From contig JACKIB010000003.1 of the NCBI GenBank assembly GCA_020638695.1, positions 62,001 through 126,000 on the forward strand: a DNA stretch of 64,000 nucleotides, read 5' to 3'. The notes under the pieces were generated by a model. That model had not been told where the DNA came from. It made no database searches and saw nothing but the letters and a program-made list of their open reading frames with translations. The stretch is from Planctomycetota bacterium (GTDB lineage: Bacteria; Planctomycetota; UBA1135; UBA2386). Each line of letters starts with the position of its first letter. The first letter of the stretch is position 1. A program made the position numbers and the translations under genes. This document shows positions 1 to 8,668 of the stretch, one piece after another.

Positions 1-130
1 CATTGGGTGCCACGCAGAAGTAGCCGTTGCTCCACGCATCGATCTGGTAGAGCTCGGCCGAATCTTCGACCGTCCAGGCGGATTGCTCGGTGGCGGTGGA
101 CAGGGTTTGGTCGCTGAGGGTCTCGTTCAA
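1..130 (-). CDS. speA: Biosynthetic arginine decarboxylase, N-terminal fragment
   Basis: Only about the first 43 codons lie in the window; the gene continues past the left edge on the minus strand. The reading includes SAWTVEDSAELYQIDAWSNG, which matches the conserved N-terminal signature of biosynthetic arginine decarboxylase (W-[TS]-[VI]-E-D-S-x-E-L-Y-x-I-D-x-W-G). The family converts arginine to agmatine with PLP, the first step of one putrescine route. The catalytic region is not visible. No ATG lies in frame near the start; a TTG at 130 gives a compact N-terminus, so the start is tentative. It is divergent from glyA with about 170 bp between them. The call rests on one short motif and is fairly but not fully secure. 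Confidence 0.72.
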   Translation of the reverse strand, partial: MNETLSDQTLSTATEQSAWTVEDSAELYQIDAWSNGYFCVAPN

Positions 131-301
131 GGCCGGAGCGTCGTGGGTTGGGGGGAGGGAGCGGGGATTGGCCTTGGCCGGCCAGGGGGGCCGGATAATC
201 TAGTGTGGTCGCGCCCCCGCCGAAACCGCATCCCCGCGTAATCCCTCCACCACCCGCGGGCCGACGGTGCTCCCCTCCGGGCGCTACCACGTTCCCGACG
301 C

Positions 302-1531
302 ATGAGCCACCATCCATCCGACCCCGAGCTGTTCGGTCTGCTGGCACGAGAAGCCGATCGGCAAGCCAACACCATCTCGCTGATCGCCTCCGAGAACCAC
401 TGCTCGGCCGCAGTGCGCGAAGCCTGCGCCAGCGTGCTCACCGACAAGTACGCCGAGGGCTATCCCGGAGCCCGCTACTACGGCGGCTGCGAGGTCGCGG
501 ACCAGGTGGAGCGGCTGGCGCAGGAACGCGCGCTGCAGCTGTTCCCCGGGATGGCGCACGCCAACGTGCAGGCGCATTCCGGCACCTCGGCGAACCTCGC
601 GGTGTTGGAGGCACTGGCGGGGCGCGGCGGTCGCATCGTCGGCATGAAGCTGAGCGCCGGCGGCCACCTGAGCCACGGCTACCCGATGAGCCACACCGGT
701 AAGCTGTACGCCGCCGAGCACTACGGCGTAGACCCGGAGAGCGGGTTGCTGCGCTACGACGAAGTGCGCGAGGTGGTGCAGCGCCATCGCCCGCAGGTGG
801 TGATCGCCGGCGCGAGCAGCTATCCGCGAGCGATCGACTTCGCGACCATGCGGGGGATCGCCGACGAAGTGGGCGCGCTGCTGCTCGCCGACATCGCGCA
901 CCCGGCCGGGCTGATCGCGAGCGGAGAGATGCCGTCGCCGGTCGGCTACGCCGACGTCGTCACGATGACCACCCACAAGACACTGCGCGGGCCGCGCGGT
1001 GGGCTGATCCTCACCACTGCCGACTGCCAGAAGAAGATCGACGGATCGGTGTTTCCCGGTGGCCAGGGCGGACCGTTGATGCACCAGATCGCCGCCAAGG
1101 CGGTCGCGTTCGGCGAGGCGCTCACGCCAGCGTTTCGCAGCTACGCGGCGGCGGTGCGCACCAATGCCGCGCACTTGGCCGAATGCCTCGCGGAACAGGG
1201 ACTGAAGATCGTCACCGGCGGCACCGACAGCCACATGGTCGTGGTCGACCTGCGCGGACTCGACGTCACCGGCGCCGACGTCGAGAAGCGCGGCCTGGCG
1301 GCGGGCCTCACGATCAACAAGAACATGGTCCCGGGCGATCCGCTGTCGCCGCGCGTCACCAGCGGCATACGCGTCGGGACCGCGGCGCCGACCACCCGCG
1401 GCATGGACCTCGATGCGATGACCGAGATCAGCGCGCTGCTGGTCGCCTTGATCCGCGAGCCCGATCCCGAGGCATTGCGGCCCCGCGTGCAGCGGCTGTG
1501 CGACGCGTTCCCGATTCCCGGGATCGGATAA
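302..1531 (+). CDS. glyA: Serine hydroxymethyltransferase
   Basis: This 409-residue protein has the usual length for bacterial GlyA, the PLP enzyme that interconverts serine and glycine and charges tetrahydrofolate with a one-carbon unit in the cytosol. The N-terminal blocks LIASENH (28-33) and GYPGARYYGG (53-62) are typical. The PLP lysine is K226 within VTMTTHKTLRGPRGG, and the aspartate and histidine of LLADIAHPAG (194-203) fit the cofactor site. The ATG at 302 is chosen because the first residues align with family starts. It is transcribed away from the arginine decarboxylase fragment and meets a minus-strand methyltransferase gene 33 bp past its stop. Nothing appears broken. Confidence 0.98.
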   Translation: MSHHPSDPELFGLLAREADRQANTISLIASENHCSAAVREACASVLTDKYAEGYPGARYYGGCEVADQVERLAQERALQLFPGMAHANVQAHSGTSANLAVLEALAGRGGRIVGMKLSAGGHLSHGYPMSHTGKLYAAEHYGVDPESGLLRYDEVREVVQRHRPQVVIAGASSYPRAIDFATMRGIADEVGALLLADIAHPAGLIASGEMPSPVGYADVVTMTTHKTLRGPRGGLILTTADCQKKIDGSVFPGGQGGPLMHQIAAKAVAFGEALTPAFRSYAAAVRTNAAHLAECLAEQGLKIVTGGTDSHMVVVDLRGLDVTGADVEKRGLAAGLTINKNMVPGDPLSPRVTSGIRVGTAAPTTRGMDLDAMTEISALLVALIREPDPEALRPRVQRLCDAFPIPGIG

Positions 1532-1564
1532 CGCGAACTGCGCGGGCCCGGCTCGTTCGGGTCG

Positions 1565-2167
1565 TCACCACACGCCGGGGACCAGGCGTGGGGTGCGCGC
1601 CGCGTACTCCTCGTAGGCCCGACCGAACCGACGGCGTAGCATCCGTTCCTCGGGTCGCAGGCGTAGCGCCAGCAACAGCAGCGCCGCGCCGAGGTGCGAT
1701 GGGCCGACCCACAGGTTGGGCAACGCGATCGCCTGCCCGGCGGCGTACAGCGCGTATGCGAGGTACATCGGGTGCCGCACCACGGAGTACACGCCGCCAG
1801 TGACCAAGTCGTGGCTCGCCCGCAGCTCCAACGTACAAGACCAACGCGGCCCGAGCTCGCGGTGCGCTCGATCGAACAACCACAGACCCAGCCCATAGCA
1901 GACCCCGCCCGCGCCCAGCGCCACGGCGTTAGGCGGGTAGTCGGTGGCAGCGAACACCTCGGTCGAGGCCCACAGCACGGGCAGCAGGAACGCGACCGCG
2001 AGCAGAGCGAGAAGCACGGTCTCGACCCCGCCCCAACACCGCTCCGCGATCGGTGTCGCCCGACTGGACGCCTGGTGCGGCGCACGAATCAACAGCAACG
2101 ACAACCACGCGACCAACACCACGGCCTTGGCCGCGGACACACTCACCAGCAACACGACCGGGAGCAT
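1565..2167 (-). CDS. Small ICMT/PEMT-like membrane methyltransferase
   Basis: This protein of about 200 residues has four or five hydrophobic segments and ends with the signature of the isoprenylcysteine carboxyl methyltransferase superfamily: SVVRHPMYLAYALY, then EERMLRRRFGRAYEEYAART near the C-terminus. Members transfer a methyl group from SAM to membrane-embedded substrates such as prenylcysteine, phospholipid amines or phenolic lipids. The substrate cannot be told from sequence. The start is placed at the ATG (2167) just before the first membrane segment; the open frame extends upstream, but that part looks like non-coding high-GC sequence. A larger member of the same superfamily lies in the lipid locus at 18939-19733. 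Convergent with glyA. Confidence 0.85.
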   Translation of the reverse strand: MLPVVLLVSVSAAKAVVLVAWLSLLLIRAPHQASSRATPIAERCWGGVETVLLALLAVAFLLPVLWASTEVFAATDYPPNAVALGAGGVCYGLGLWLFDRAHRELGPRWSCTLELRASHDLVTGGVYSVVRHPMYLAYALYAAGQAIALPNLWVGPSHLGAALLLLALRLRPEERMLRRRFGRAYEEYAARTPRLVPGVW

Positions 2168-2327
2168 GCCCGTACCGCAGCCGCGTTCGCACCCAAAACC
2201 CCCCTCGCTCCGTCCGGAGACGTGTGGCGGTCGGCGAAGCCTGGCCCGTTCACGGATTTCCGGGTCGGGGCCCGGCCGGGGCGCGCTCTCCGAGGCCGCG
2301 CGCGGCGGGCCACGGTAGAGTGCCGAC

Positions 2328-3707
2328 ATGAATCCGCTGCCGCTGCTGTCCCTGCTCGCGTTCGGAGCCCCCGACACCCCGCCCGGCGACAAGCTGCCGC
2401 CGGGACCGCCTTGGCACACGGAGTATCGCACGGCCCAGCGGGATGCGGTCCGCCACGGCCGGCCGGTGTTCGTCTACTTCACCAAGACCGTTTGACCGCA
2501 CTGCGTGCCCATCGAGGAGCAGTTGCTCCCGAGCAAGAAGCTGCAGCCCTACTACACGCGCGTTACGTGGCTCTACGTGTGCCGCACCTTCAAGAAGGAC
2601 GCGCACGACCGCGAGGCGGAGCGCACCCACGACCGGTTCGGCATCAGCAGCTGGCCACAGATGCTGGTGTTCGATCCGCGCACCGACGCGCAACTGGCCA
2701 CCCCCCCGAGGCACTTGGCCGGGTTCCTCGCGACCTTCGACCGCGTGCTCGCGGCGTGGCGGGCACCGGATGCGGCGCAGCAGCGCAGCGGCGTGGCCCT
2801 GGCCAAGGAGCTCGCACGCCTGCGCCAGGGTCTCGCAGGAGACGGTCGTGCGCGGGCGATCCGGCGCCTGCACGAACTCGCCGCCAAGCCGGACGCGTTC
2901 GGTGGCTGGCTGGAAGCGCGTGAGCTGTTGCGCGATGCCGGTGCACTGCAGGGCGCGCCGGCGCCGCTGCACGACCCGGATCACCGCCAGGTCGCCCTCG
3001 CCCTGGAAGCTGCGCTGCGCGGCGAAGCCGGCGTCGACCCCCGGGAGCACACCCACCTGCTCGCGCTGGTGCGCAGCTCCGCCGCCCCTCCCGAAGTGCG
3101 GCAGCGCGCCTTCGCGGTGTTGGACAAGGCGAAAGCCGCGACATCCGACGCCATCACCGCACTGCTCACGGCGCCCAACGACTGCCTCCGCTACGCCGCA
3201 CTCCAATCCCTGGCGACGCGCCCGGACCCGCACCAATGCGCGGCACTGGTCGACCTGGTGCAGCATGCCGGCGGAGCGGGACATCCGAGCCGAAACCCCA
3301 ACGTGGTGCGAATCCGTGCCGTGCAGGCGTTGGCCGGGTGCGGCGACGTGACCGCCATCGATGCGCTGATCCCGTTGCTGACGGGCAGTCCCAACAACTC
3401 GTTGACGCGGTTGGTCCCCGCGACCCTGGGAACGATCGCCAAGCGACTTCCCGAGCTCCGCCCCAGAATCCTCGGCGCATTCCTGAAAGCCGTCCCCGCG
3501 GCGGTCGACCCACCGCAGACCCGCGCCGCCCAGACTCAGGAGCGGTTGGCCCTGGCGATGGCGCGCGCGCTGGCCGCGGCGGCCAGCACCGCGACCGGTG
3601 CGAGGGTCCCCGCCCCGGGCCGGCGTTGGTCCGAACAGGTTCGCACCTCCCTGGTGGGCTCGTTGAAGGCCCAGATCGAAACAGGCGCAAAGGGCGCGGG
3701 CCGGTGA
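2328..3707 (+). CDS. Putative selenoprotein: thioredoxin-fold domain plus HEAT-like repeats, Sec at codon 56
   Basis: Reading from the ATG at 2328 gives a short signal-like N-terminus (LPLLSLLAFGA), then VFVYFTKTV, an in-frame TGA at 2493-2495, then PHCVPIEEQLL. Cys in place of the stop would give the canonical C-P-H-C thioredoxin active site, so the TGA is read as selenocysteine in U56-P-H-C59. The frame continues without a stop to 3707, about 459 residues. Residues 45-140 resemble the YyaL/DUF255-like thioredoxin fold (ISSWPQMLVFDP). The second half contains HEAT-like helical repeats (VRIRAVQALAGCGDVTAIDA). A hairpin follows the TGA. The stop overlaps the GTG of aroB. If UGA were a true stop, only a 55-residue stub plus a headless 400-residue frame would remain, which is unlikely. 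Confidence 0.78.
2516..2529 (+). promoter_or_regulatory. SECIS-like apical hairpin downstream of UGA (thioredoxin selenoprotein)
   Basis: GGAGC (2516-2520) pairs perfectly with GCTCC (2525-2529) around a 4-nt AGTT loop. The loop G-U lies 27 nt past the TGA at 2493-2495, within the range of bacterial SECIS elements, where SelB recognises a G-U in the apical loop of a hairpin inside the coding sequence. The call rests on position and pairing seen by eye, without a folding calculation. Confidence 0.5.
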
Positions 3708-4759
3708 TCCGGCTGCGCTGTGCCCCCGGACCCGAAGCGACCACCGAGGTGTGGATCGGCGCGCGGTTGGGTGCGGAGTTGCGGCGCGGGGTCGAGCAGC
3801 TCGGGGCGGGTCGCCCGGTGGTCGCGCTGGTGGATCCCGCCGTGCCCGCGACCGATCACGGATTGATCGCTCCGGATTGGCGGCGCATCGAACTCGCCGG
3901 CGGTGAAGCGACCAAGTCGTTCACCACCCTGGAGTCGGTGCTGCGTCAACTCGCCGCCTGGCACCTCGATCGGCGCACGGTGCTGGTGGTGATCGGGGGC
4001 GGGACGCTCGGCGACCTCGGTGGACTCGCCGCATCGCTGTTCCTGCGCGGCGTGGACTCGGTGCAGGTACCGACCACGCTGTTGGCGATGCTCGACAGCA
4101 GTGTCGGCGGGAAGACGGCCCTCAACCTGCCGGAGGGCAAGAATCTGGTCGGCACCTTCTGGCCGCCACGGCTGATGGTCGCCGACGTGGCGCTGTGCAG
4201 CACCCTACCCACGGAGCACCTGCGATCCGGGCTGGCAGAAGCGATCAAGATGGGGCTCGGTTTCGACCCGCGGCTGTTCGCCCTGCTCGAACGCGAACCC
4301 GCGCGGATCCTCGCCGGAGACCCGCTACTGCTCGAGGAGGTCGTCACCATGGCGGTGCGGGACAAGATCGCGGTGGTCGAGGCCGACCCGCTGGAGACGC
4401 GCGGCCAGCGCCGCTGCCTCAACCTCGGACACACCCTCGGCCACGCGCTGGAGGCGCACAGCGGCTACACGCTCTTGCACGGCCACGCGGTCGCACAGGG
4501 GCTGCACTTCGCGCTCGAGGTCGGCGTCGCGCGCGGCGCGATGGCGATGGACGAGGCGGCGCGCGCGCACCGGCTGCTCGAGGCGTACGGTTTCGCACGC
4601 GCACCGCTGCCCGGACCCGAGCCGCTGCTCGAGTACTTCAGCCGCGACAAGAAGATGCAGGACGGCGCGCTGCAGTTCGTGGTGCCGACGGGGATCGGCA
4701 GCTGCGAGTCGGCGGCCATCCGCCCTGCCGAGCTGACGAAGCAGCTGGTGGCGGGTTAG
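3704..4759 (+). CDS. aroB: 3-dehydroquinate synthase
   Basis: This 351-residue enzyme converts DAHP to 3-dehydroquinate, the second step of the shikimate pathway, using NAD and a divalent metal. It carries VVIGGGTLGDLGGLAAS (NAD binding, about 96-112), PTTLLAMLDSSVGGKTALN (123-141) with K137, GKNLVGTFWPP (145-155), the metal ligand E179 in GLAEAIKMGL, and metal ligands H243 (LNLGHTLGHALE) and H259 (LLHGHAVAQG). The GTG start at 3704 overlaps the preceding selenoprotein stop by 4 bp (GTGA), implying translational coupling. The frame is open further upstream, but those residues are antisense-like and outside the family alignment. A hairpin made from repeat-family termini lies downstream at 4798-4839. 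Confidence 0.96.
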   Translation: MIRLRCAPGPEATTEVWIGARLGAELRRGVEQLGAGRPVVALVDPAVPATDHGLIAPDWRRIELAGGEATKSFTTLESVLRQLAAWHLDRRTVLVVIGGGTLGDLGGLAASLFLRGVDSVQVPTTLLAMLDSSVGGKTALNLPEGKNLVGTFWPPRLMVADVALCSTLPTEHLRSGLAEAIKMGLGFDPRLFALLEREPARILAGDPLLLEEVVTMAVRDKIAVVEADPLETRGQRRCLNLGHTLGHALEAHSGYTLLHGHAVAQGLHFALEVGVARGAMAMDEAARAHRLLEAYGFARAPLPGPEPLLEYFSRDKKMQDGALQFVVPTGIGSCESAAIRPAELTKQLVAG

Positions 4760-4797
4760 CCGGGACGCTGGGCGACCGGCCGCGCGATCTCGCGCCA

Positions 4798-4839
4798 GGA
4801 GTCTGCGCCGCGGGATCGCCCTTCCGTGGCGCAGACTCC
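4798..4839. repeat. Solo-terminus palindrome of repeat family A
   Basis: GGAGTCTGCGCC (4798-4809) and its exact reverse complement GGCGCAGACTCC (4828-4839) flank an 18-nt spacer containing GATCGCCCTTCCG. The arms and spacer match the ends of the full-length element at 53314-53485, so this looks like a copy that has lost its middle. Sitting between convergent aroB and the beta-helix transferase gene, it could also act as a bidirectional terminator. Confidence 0.75.
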
Positions 4840-4877
4840 GTGGGTTGTCGCGGGAGGCCGAGACCCAGAACTCCGGG

Positions 4878-5720
4878 TCAGCCAGCCAAGGCCAGATCCA
4901 CGGTGCGGCAGACAACCGGCGCGGCACCGAACAGCGCGTCGACCTCGGCCTGGGTGGTGAGCCGGGTGCGGTCGGGAACCACCGCCGCGTTCGGGATGCG
5001 CAGGCCGTCGGCGATCCGCACCCGACTGCCGATGAAGCAGCTCTGGCCGATCTGGACGTCGTCACCGATCACCGTGCCGTGCGCGATGGTGGTCGTCCCA
5101 CCGACCCGACTGCGGGCACCGAGGTGACTCTTCATGCCGAGCGCGGCGCGGAAGCCGAGCTCCGCGTCGTCGCCCAGCGACGAACCGTTGCCGACCGCGG
5201 CCATGTGGCCGACTACCGCGCGGGCACCGACGCGGATTCGCCCGACCACGATCGTCCCGTTCTGCAGCGCCGTGTTGGTGCCCAGGGTCGACTTGTTGGC
5301 CAAGTAGGCACCAGCGCCGAGTTCCAGCAGCGGCAGATCGCGCAGCCAGGTGTCCGGGTAGAAGGTCGCATCGCGGAGCGCCGGGCAACCGAACGACCAC
5401 ACCAGCGCTCGCTTCAACCACGGCACGGCCAGGAACAGCTGCAGCACCGGCGGGCAGTAGTAGACCATCGTCCAACACAGTCCGTAGAGCCGCCGACCGC
5501 GGTAGAGCGGCTCGGCGAGGTCGCGTCGGAATCGCCCGGGCTGGATCGCCCCGTGGAACGGTCGACTCAGCACCCCCGCGGTGAGCCCATAGGCCACCAT
5601 GGCGAGCGGCAGCGCCAGGGGCAGCGCCGCCAGGCCGAGGGCAGCGAGCAGCAGACCGGTGAGCAGTGCGGGGATTCCGAGGATCGCGGCGAGCAGGAGG
5701 ATGGAACGGGCGGTGAACAT
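4878..5720 (-). CDS. Membrane protein with left-handed beta-helix (hexapeptide-repeat) domain
   Basis: The 280-residue protein begins with two hydrophobic segments (about 5-25 and 30-50), has a further hydrophobic stretch near 85-110, then a run of imperfect hexapeptide repeats from about 140 to 260, with isoleucine, valine or leucine every sixth residue (TIVVGRIRVGARAVVG, TVIGDDVQIGQSCF). This is the left-handed beta-helix of acyl- and acetyltransferases. The arrangement resembles the C-terminal part of large Pls/PosA-type NRPS-like terminal proteins rather than soluble LpxA or CysE. Substrate unknown. The ATG at 5720 directly precedes the first membrane segment. Its 3' end faces aroB. Confidence 0.75.
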   Translation of the reverse strand: MFTARSILLLAAILGIPALLTGLLLAALGLAALPLALPLAMVAYGLTAGVLSRPFHGAIQPGRFRRDLAEPLYRGRRLYGLCWTMVYYCPPVLQLFLAVPWLKRALVWSFGCPALRDATFYPDTWLRDLPLLELGAGAYLANKSTLGTNTALQNGTIVVGRIRVGARAVVGHMAAVGNGSSLGDDAELGFRAALGMKSHLGARSRVGGTTTIAHGTVIGDDVQIGQSCFIGSRVRIADGLRIPNAAVVPDRTRLTTQAEVDALFGAAPVVCRTVDLALAG

Positions 5721-5997
5721 CGTGGTGACCGGACAGCGAGGGAGGTTGGCTGGGTGTTTCGCACCTGCTCACGCTTTCGGCGGCCGGATCCCCTCAGCGA
5801 ATTCCCGGCCGGGGTGGGTGCGGACCTCGTTCCGCACGCCTGATCGGCGTCTTGGGCCCATGGCACGCCCGGTCTGCGCGTAGGCATCCGCAGCGAATCC
5901 CGCCCCGCCCGAAGCGGCAGCGCGCTGCGGTGCCAGCTCGGGCCGGCAGGTATCCTGACGCCCGGGACTCCCCCCGTATCAGCCCCTTCGTCACGAC

Positions 5998-7554
5998 ATG
6001 CCTCACCGCCTCGGCCGGCACGCTTTCGCCCTTTCTCTCGTGTTCCTCGCCCTCGCGCCGGCGGGCGCCCAGTCGCCGCTGTGGCTGCCCCGGGTGTTCG
6101 CCGACCACATGGTGGTCCAGCGGGACGCTCCGGTGCCCGTCTGGGGGCGGGACAAGCCAGGCGCGCAGGTGACCGTGACCCTCGGCAAGGTCGGTGCGAA
6201 CGCGGTCGCCGACAAGCGCGGCACCTGGCGCGCGACGCTTCCGGCCACGCCGGCGGGCGGCCCGTTCGATCTGACGGTGAAAGGATCGGACACGCGTGTG
6301 TTCCACGACGTGCTGGTCGGCGAAGTGTGGCTGTGCTCCGGCCAGTCGAACATGGAGATGGGGGTCGGGCTGGTGCGGCGCGCCAAGGAGGAAATCGCCG
6401 CGGCCAACCACCCGCGCATCCGGTTGTGCTCCATTCCGCGCACCGTCGCGGGCGAGCCCGAGTCCGACGTGCCGGCGAGTTGGCGGGTGTGCTCGCCGCA
6501 GACCCTGGGCAAGGACGGCTGGGGTGGCTTCTCCGCTGCCGGGTACTTCTTCGGCCGCGAGTTGCTGCAGAAGCTCGACGTCCCGATCGGGCTGATCGAC
6601 TCCACTTGGGGAGGGACGCGAATCGAGCCGTGGACCCCGCCGCAGGGCTTCGCGAAGGTCGAGTCGCTGCGCAAGGTCGGCGAGGAAGTGGCACGGAAGC
6701 ACCACGGCTACAAGACCGGGCTGCCGGCCCGACTGCTCGCGGTGGAGGGTTGGATCGAGGCGACGCGCAAGGCGCTCGCCGACGGCAGCAATCTGCCGCC
6801 CGCGCCGACGCTGCCCCGCCACCCGACGCGTGACGCGCGCGCACCGACCGGTTTGTTCAACGGCATGATCCACCCGCTCGCCCCATTCGCGATCCGCGGC
6901 GCGATCTGGTACCAGGGCGAAGCCAACGTCGGCGACGGCATGGCCTACCGGGACAAGATGCAGGCGTTGATCGGCGGCTGGCGCGAAGTCTGGGGTCAGG
7001 GTGACTTCCCGTTCTATTTCGTGCAGATCGCCCCGTTCACGTACGGGCGGCAGAAGCCCGACCGCCTGCCGCAACTGTGGGAGGCGCAGACCGCGGCCAT
7101 GGCGATCCCCAACACCGGGATGGTCGTGACCACGGACATCGCCGACCTGAAGGACATTCACCCCAAGGACAAGCAGACGGTCGGCAAGCGCCTCGCCTTG
7201 TGGGCGTTGGCCCGCACGTATGGCCTGAAGGACGTGGTGTGCTGTGGACCGATCTACAAGTCGATGAAGGTGGAGGGCAACAAGATCCGCATCACCTTCG
7301 ACCACATCGGCGGTGGTCTGGCGATCCGCGGCCGCACGCCGCGCGACCGCGTGCTCGAGTGGTTCGACATCGCCGGCAAGGACCGGAAGTTCGAGAAGGC
7401 GTACGCCGAGCTCCAGAACGACACGATCGTGGTGTGGAGCGACGTCGTGCCGGAGCCGCTGGCAGTGCGCTACGCCTGGCACATGACCGCCGAGCCGCGT
7501 CTGATGAACAAGGAAGGTCTGCCGGCTTCGCCGTTCCGCACCGACACCTGGTAG
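5998..7554 (+). CDS. Secreted sialate O-acetylesterase family protein
   Basis: This 518-residue protein carries a signal peptide (about 1-24, ending ALAPAGAQS), then PRVFADHMVVQRDAPVPVWG, the standard N-terminal jelly-roll signature of planctomycete and Bacteroidetes sialate O-acetylesterases. The SGNH-like catalytic serine is S117 in CSGQSNMEMG. AIWYQGEANV forms another conserved block, and D386 and H388 (DIHPKDK) complete the triad. The family removes O-acetyl groups from sialic acids or other sugars outside the cytoplasm, which fits growth on sulfated or acetylated polysaccharides. It stands alone between divergent and co-directional neighbours; a second, unrelated-looking SASA protein is encoded at 13756-15744. 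Confidence 0.93.
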   Translation: MPHRLGRHAFALSLVFLALAPAGAQSPLWLPRVFADHMVVQRDAPVPVWGRDKPGAQVTVTLGKVGANAVADKRGTWRATLPATPAGGPFDLTVKGSDTRVFHDVLVGEVWLCSGQSNMEMGVGLVRRAKEEIAAANHPRIRLCSIPRTVAGEPESDVPASWRVCSPQTLGKDGWGGFSAAGYFFGRELLQKLDVPIGLIDSTWGGTRIEPWTPPQGFAKVESLRKVGEEVARKHHGYKTGLPARLLAVEGWIEATRKALADGSNLPPAPTLPRHPTRDARAPTGLFNGMIHPLAPFAIRGAIWYQGEANVGDGMAYRDKMQALIGGWREVWGQGDFPFYFVQIAPFTYGRQKPDRLPQLWEAQTAAMAIPNTGMVVTTDIADLKDIHPKDKQTVGKRLALWALARTYGLKDVVCCGPIYKSMKVEGNKIRITFDHIGGGLAIRGRTPRDRVLEWFDIAGKDRKFEKAYAELQNDTIVVWSDVVPEPLAVRYAWHMTAEPRLMNKEGLPASPFRTDTW

Positions 7555-7678
7555 GTGACGGGCGACGGGGACGGGGTGCTCCCGTCACCCCTGGGCACGT
7601 CGTTCCCCGAGAATGCTGTCATGGTCGCACGCGGGCCGGCGTCTGGCTGCGAGACGGCTACCCGCCCGCCGACTACCG

Positions 7679-8620
7679 ATGCCACACGCCACAACGCTTC
7701 CGCTCGCGCTGGTGCTCGCCACCTGCATCCCCGCTACGGCCCAGAGTTCGCCCGGAGTCCGCTGGTTTCCGGCTGCGGCGGTCCCCGCTGCCGGCGCTGC
7801 CGCCAAGCCCTGGCTGCCGCTGCTCGACACCACGACCCTGTCGCTGGGCCGCTACCGCCTGAAGGCCGGCAGTCGCGACGGGCAGACGCCGCACGCCCGC
7901 GACGAGGTCTACTTCGTGATCTCCGGCAAGGCGCAGTTCACGGCCGGCGGCGATACCCGGCCGGTCGGCGTCGGCGACACGATCTTCGTCGCCGCAGGAA
8001 TGGCGCACCGCTTCTCCGCGATCACCGCCGACCTCGACGTGCTGGTGTTCTTCTCGTCGGCTCGCCCCGCGACGGGCGGGATGGCCGCCGGACCACGGCC
8101 GACCGAGCAGACTCCCTACCCCGAGACGAGCCAGCGTGGCAACACGCGGATCTTCTACTGGTTCGGTCCGAGTTCCGCCGGTCAAGTGTCGATCGACTTC
8201 GGGCAACCGCGGTGGAAAGCGCAGTACGGCGCGTTCCTCACCAAGCCATCGGGCCGGCGGTGGCGCTTCGGCCAGAACTTCTGGACCACACTCGACACCA
8301 ACATGCCGCTGCGGATCGGCGGCGTCGATGTGCCGGTCGGCGCCCACTACTTGGTGTTGGAACACACCGCGCCGGATGGTCTGCGGCTGGTGCTGCTGTC
8401 GCCAACCGAGATCCGCAAGCAGCGGCTGGACGCCTACCAGGCGCCGAGCACCAGGGGCGGCCTGTCGATCCCACTGGTACTCGACAGGGCCCAGCGAACC
8501 GCCCCGCGGCTCGACCTCGAGCTGTCCATCGACCGAGCACAGCGCGACCGAGGAACCCTGACCGTGCGGTTCGGCCCGCACCGACTCACGGCGCCGGTCG
8601 AGATGAAGCCGCAACGCTGA
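7679..8620 (+). CDS. Secreted cupin-DUF2911 fusion protein
   Basis: The 313-residue protein has a signal peptide (LPLALVLATCIPATAQS), a cupin barrel at about 45-140 (EVYFVISGKAQFTAGGD, VGDTIFVAAGMAHRFSAI), and a C-terminal half matching DUF2911 (VSIDFGQPRWKAQYGAF, RRWRFGQNFWTTLDTNMPL, IGGVDVPVGAHYLVLEH). Cupins bind metals or small ligands; DUF2911 has no assigned activity and normally occurs as a separate secreted protein. The ATG at 7679 gives a clean signal peptide; the frame is open about 22 codons upstream, but that part is Arg-rich and implausible. Convergent with the next gene, 48 bp away. Confidence 0.82.
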   Translation: MPHATTLPLALVLATCIPATAQSSPGVRWFPAAAVPAAGAAAKPWLPLLDTTTLSLGRYRLKAGSRDGQTPHARDEVYFVISGKAQFTAGGDTRPVGVGDTIFVAAGMAHRFSAITADLDVLVFFSSARPATGGMAAGPRPTEQTPYPETSQRGNTRIFYWFGPSSAGQVSIDFGQPRWKAQYGAFLTKPSGRRWRFGQNFWTTLDTNMPLRIGGVDVPVGAHYLVLEHTAPDGLRLVLLSPTEIRKQRLDAYQAPSTRGGLSIPLVLDRAQRTAPRLDLELSIDRAQRDRGTLTVRFGPHRLTAPVEMKPQR

Positions 8621-8668
8621 GGTCGCACGGCGATGGCGGCGACGGTCCGGCGCGGGTCGCCCCGAGTC

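Noticed and set aside
2505..3707. A 400-codon frame starting with GTG after the UGA, as an alternative to a selenoprotein
   Set aside because: It would start in the middle of the thioredoxin active site, with no ribosome site and half the fold missing.
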